Shown here piece by piece: positions 4,693-5,974 of a DNA stretch of 5,974 nucleotides. Each line of letters starts with the position of its first letter. The first letter of the stretch is position 1. The notes under the pieces were generated by a model, which had not been told where the DNA came from, did no database searches, and saw only the letters and a program-made list of their open reading frames with translations. Position numbers and translations under genes: made by a program. Location: NCBI GenBank assembly GCA_024762375.1, contig JANTHQ010000136.1:1-5974 (forward strand), written 5' to 3'. The DNA comes from Anaerolineaceae bacterium (lineage in GTDB: Bacteria; Chloroflexota; Anaerolineae; 4572-78).

Positions 4693-5974
4693 CTAATACC
4701 GAATCGTCACATCCGTGCCGACATCTGCCCAGTTGTACAATGTTTCCGCGTCTTGCATGCTCAAAATGATGCAGCCATACGAAACACGTTGACCCAAATA
4801 GCCGTCCCACAAGGTATAACCGGTGTGGCGCACGGTTGGCAGGGCGTGGAAACCGTTTTCCAGCGGCCCCGCCCAGTAAATGCCCATCCAATAGGGCATA
4901 TCCAAATCCCATGTGCTGGCGTATGCTACCGGAATTTTATCCAATATTTTATAGTGTCCCGGTGCGGTGTCGCGGCCCGGTTCGCCGGTGGATACGATGA
5001 ATTGGTAAATCAGCGAGCCGTTTTCGTAAACATACGTGCGTTGTTCAGAAATATCGACCACAATTTCTTTGTAGCCGGAACTGACAGCGACAGGCGGCAC
5101 GGCGGTGGCTGTCGGCGGAATTGGCATGGGGGTAGCGGTGGGGAGCGGTGTTGGCGTCGGTGTTGGCGTGGGCGGGTGCAATTGCAGGTAGACTTCATCC
5201 GCTTTGGTGGCGGCTTCGGTTGCGGAGGGGAGCACTTCTGCCGCACGCTGATATGCGGTCAATGCGGATTCCAATTCATTCTGATGGGCGTACATCAACC
5301 CCAGATTGAAATAGGTGCTGTACAATATTTCATCCACATACGGATAATCCGGATTTTCGGCATAAATCGTTTCAAATTCTGCGGCGGCATCTTTCCATGC
5401 AGCCGTTTGATACAGTTTTGCACCGGTTTGATAGTGTTGGGCAAGCGTCATTTCGGTTTTTGCCGCATCCATCGCCGGGAAAACGTCCGCGGCTTTGGCA
5501 AAGGCAGTTTCTGCATCGGCAAAATTGCCGCCGTTGCGTAAAACTATTCCTTCATCGAAATAAACTTGCGCCAGCTCGGTGGCAATATCGCTATTTTCGG
5601 GGGCGAATTGGTGCATCTCGGTGAGTGTTTCGATGATGGCGTTTCGGTCGTTTTCGGCTTTGGCAACATTTAGCCGATTTTCCATTTGCGTCCATTGCGC
5701 GGCCGGCGAAAGCGTGGCTGTGGCAACCGGTTGGGGTGTGAATGCCGCCATGGCATCCGGCGAAAAACCACGCCAAAAGATAATGCCAATGGTTACCAGA
5801 AACACGCTCAAAATTGCGCCCAGCAGCGCCCAGCGCAGCGGACGGCGGTTTTTTGCGGTGTGCGATGGTTTTGCGGCGCTGGCAGTCGGCGTTTTCGGCG
5901 CGAGGGGTTTCGATTCCGGCGGCCATTTTTCAGCGGCCCAGCGTCTGGCTTTGGGCAATTGCGGATGGTCGGGC
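4693..5974 (-). CDS. Membrane-anchored TPR protein with C-terminal L,D-transpeptidase (YkuD) domain, N-terminus cut by the window edge
   Basis: The frame stays open to the right edge (six codons before the TTG at 5958), so the true start probably lies outside; residue numbers here count from that TTG. A basic, Pro-rich segment (1-41) precedes one membrane helix (about 42-62). Residues about 90-260 contain at least three TPR-like helix pairs, such as 'FADAETAFAKAADVFP' and 'LESALTAYQRAAEVLP'. A Pro/Thr linker (262-290) leads to a YkuD domain (about 297-421): 'KEIVVDISEQRTYVYENG', 'TGEPGRDTAPGHYKI', then His371 and the catalytic Cys396 in VSYGCIILS. Such enzymes make 3-3 cross-links in peptidoglycan or attach proteins to it. 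The usual motif is Ser/Thr-His-Gly-Cys followed by a hydrophobic residue and Arg or Asn; here Tyr394 replaces His and Ile398 replaces the Arg/Asn. It may still be active or may have changed substrate. Confidence 0.9.
   Translation of the reverse strand, partial: PDHPQLPKARRWAAEKWPPESKPLAPKTPTASAAKPSHTAKNRRPLRWALLGAILSVFLVTIGIIFWRGFSPDAMAAFTPQPVATATLSPAAQWTQMENRLNVAKAENDRNAIIETLTEMHQFAPENSDIATELAQVYFDEGIVLRNGGNFADAETAFAKAADVFPAMDAAKTEMTLAQHYQTGAKLYQTAAWKDAAAEFETIYAENPDYPYVDEILYSTYFNLGLMYAHQNELESALTAYQRAAEVLPSATEAATKADEVYLQLHPPTPTPTPTPLPTATPMPIPPTATAVPPVAVSSGYKEIVVDISEQRTYVYENGSLIYQFIVSTGEPGRDTAPGHYKILDKIPVAYASTWDLDMPYWMGIYWAGPLENGFHALPTVRHTGYTLWDGYLGQRVSYGCIILSMQDAETLYNWADVGTDVTIRY

Noticed and set aside
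5939..5958. TTG at 5958 as the true start of the L,D-transpeptidase gene
   Set aside because: The frame remains open to the window edge, there is no Shine-Dalgarno sequence before the TTG, and the protein may well begin upstream, so the gene is treated as partial.

Overview
The window looks like ordinary chromosome from a Chloroflexota bacterium, most likely Anaerolineae or a relative. The evidence is indirect. Three proteins carry long Pro/Thr 'PTPTP'-type linkers, which are frequent in that phylum. A LysM protein ends in a lamin-tail-like domain, an L,D-transpeptidase is fused behind TPRs, and the multidomain glycosidase resembles large Chloroflexota families. GC content is moderate (roughly 55% by eye), and codon use looks uniform across the genes.

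Layout, left to right: (1) the first 29 codons of a minus-strand gene run off the left edge, with a possible promoter behind it. (2) A minus-strand membrane-anchored LysM/lamin-tail protein (170-1060) has a near-consensus promoter placed so that the transcript would start at or next to the ATG. (3) A 233-bp gap holds a 166-bp element with 21-bp terminal inverted repeats, an internal perfect 11-bp hairpin and a G-quadruplex-type G-run cluster. (4) A minus-strand 749-residue glycosidase-like protein (1294-3543) has a strong Shine-Dalgarno sequence but no signal peptide. (5) A compact divergent promoter region (about 3587-3632) has overlapping -35 boxes. (6) A plus-strand Sir2-family NAD-dependent protein deacylase (3698-4531) follows. 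(7) A 161-bp convergent gap contains two tandem palindromes of one repeat family. (8) A minus-strand TPR + L,D-transpeptidase membrane protein (4693 to the right edge) is cut at its N-terminus.

Two of the proteins act, or are predicted to act, at the cell wall: the LysM protein binds glycan and the YkuD-type enzyme cross-links or modifies peptidoglycan. The glycosidase-like protein may belong to the same surface theme, but it lacks a visible export signal. The Sir2 protein is a cytoplasmic regulator that shares only a promoter region with the glycosidase. The three left-hand minus-strand genes could be partly co-transcribed, but each has its own promoter candidate.

I found no CRISPR array, phage genes, transposase, tRNA, rRNA or defence system, and nothing that clearly amounts to a new biological system. 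The most useful second looks are the small inverted-repeat element, the paired palindromes, the apparently leaderless LysM gene and the altered active-site motif of the L,D-transpeptidase.
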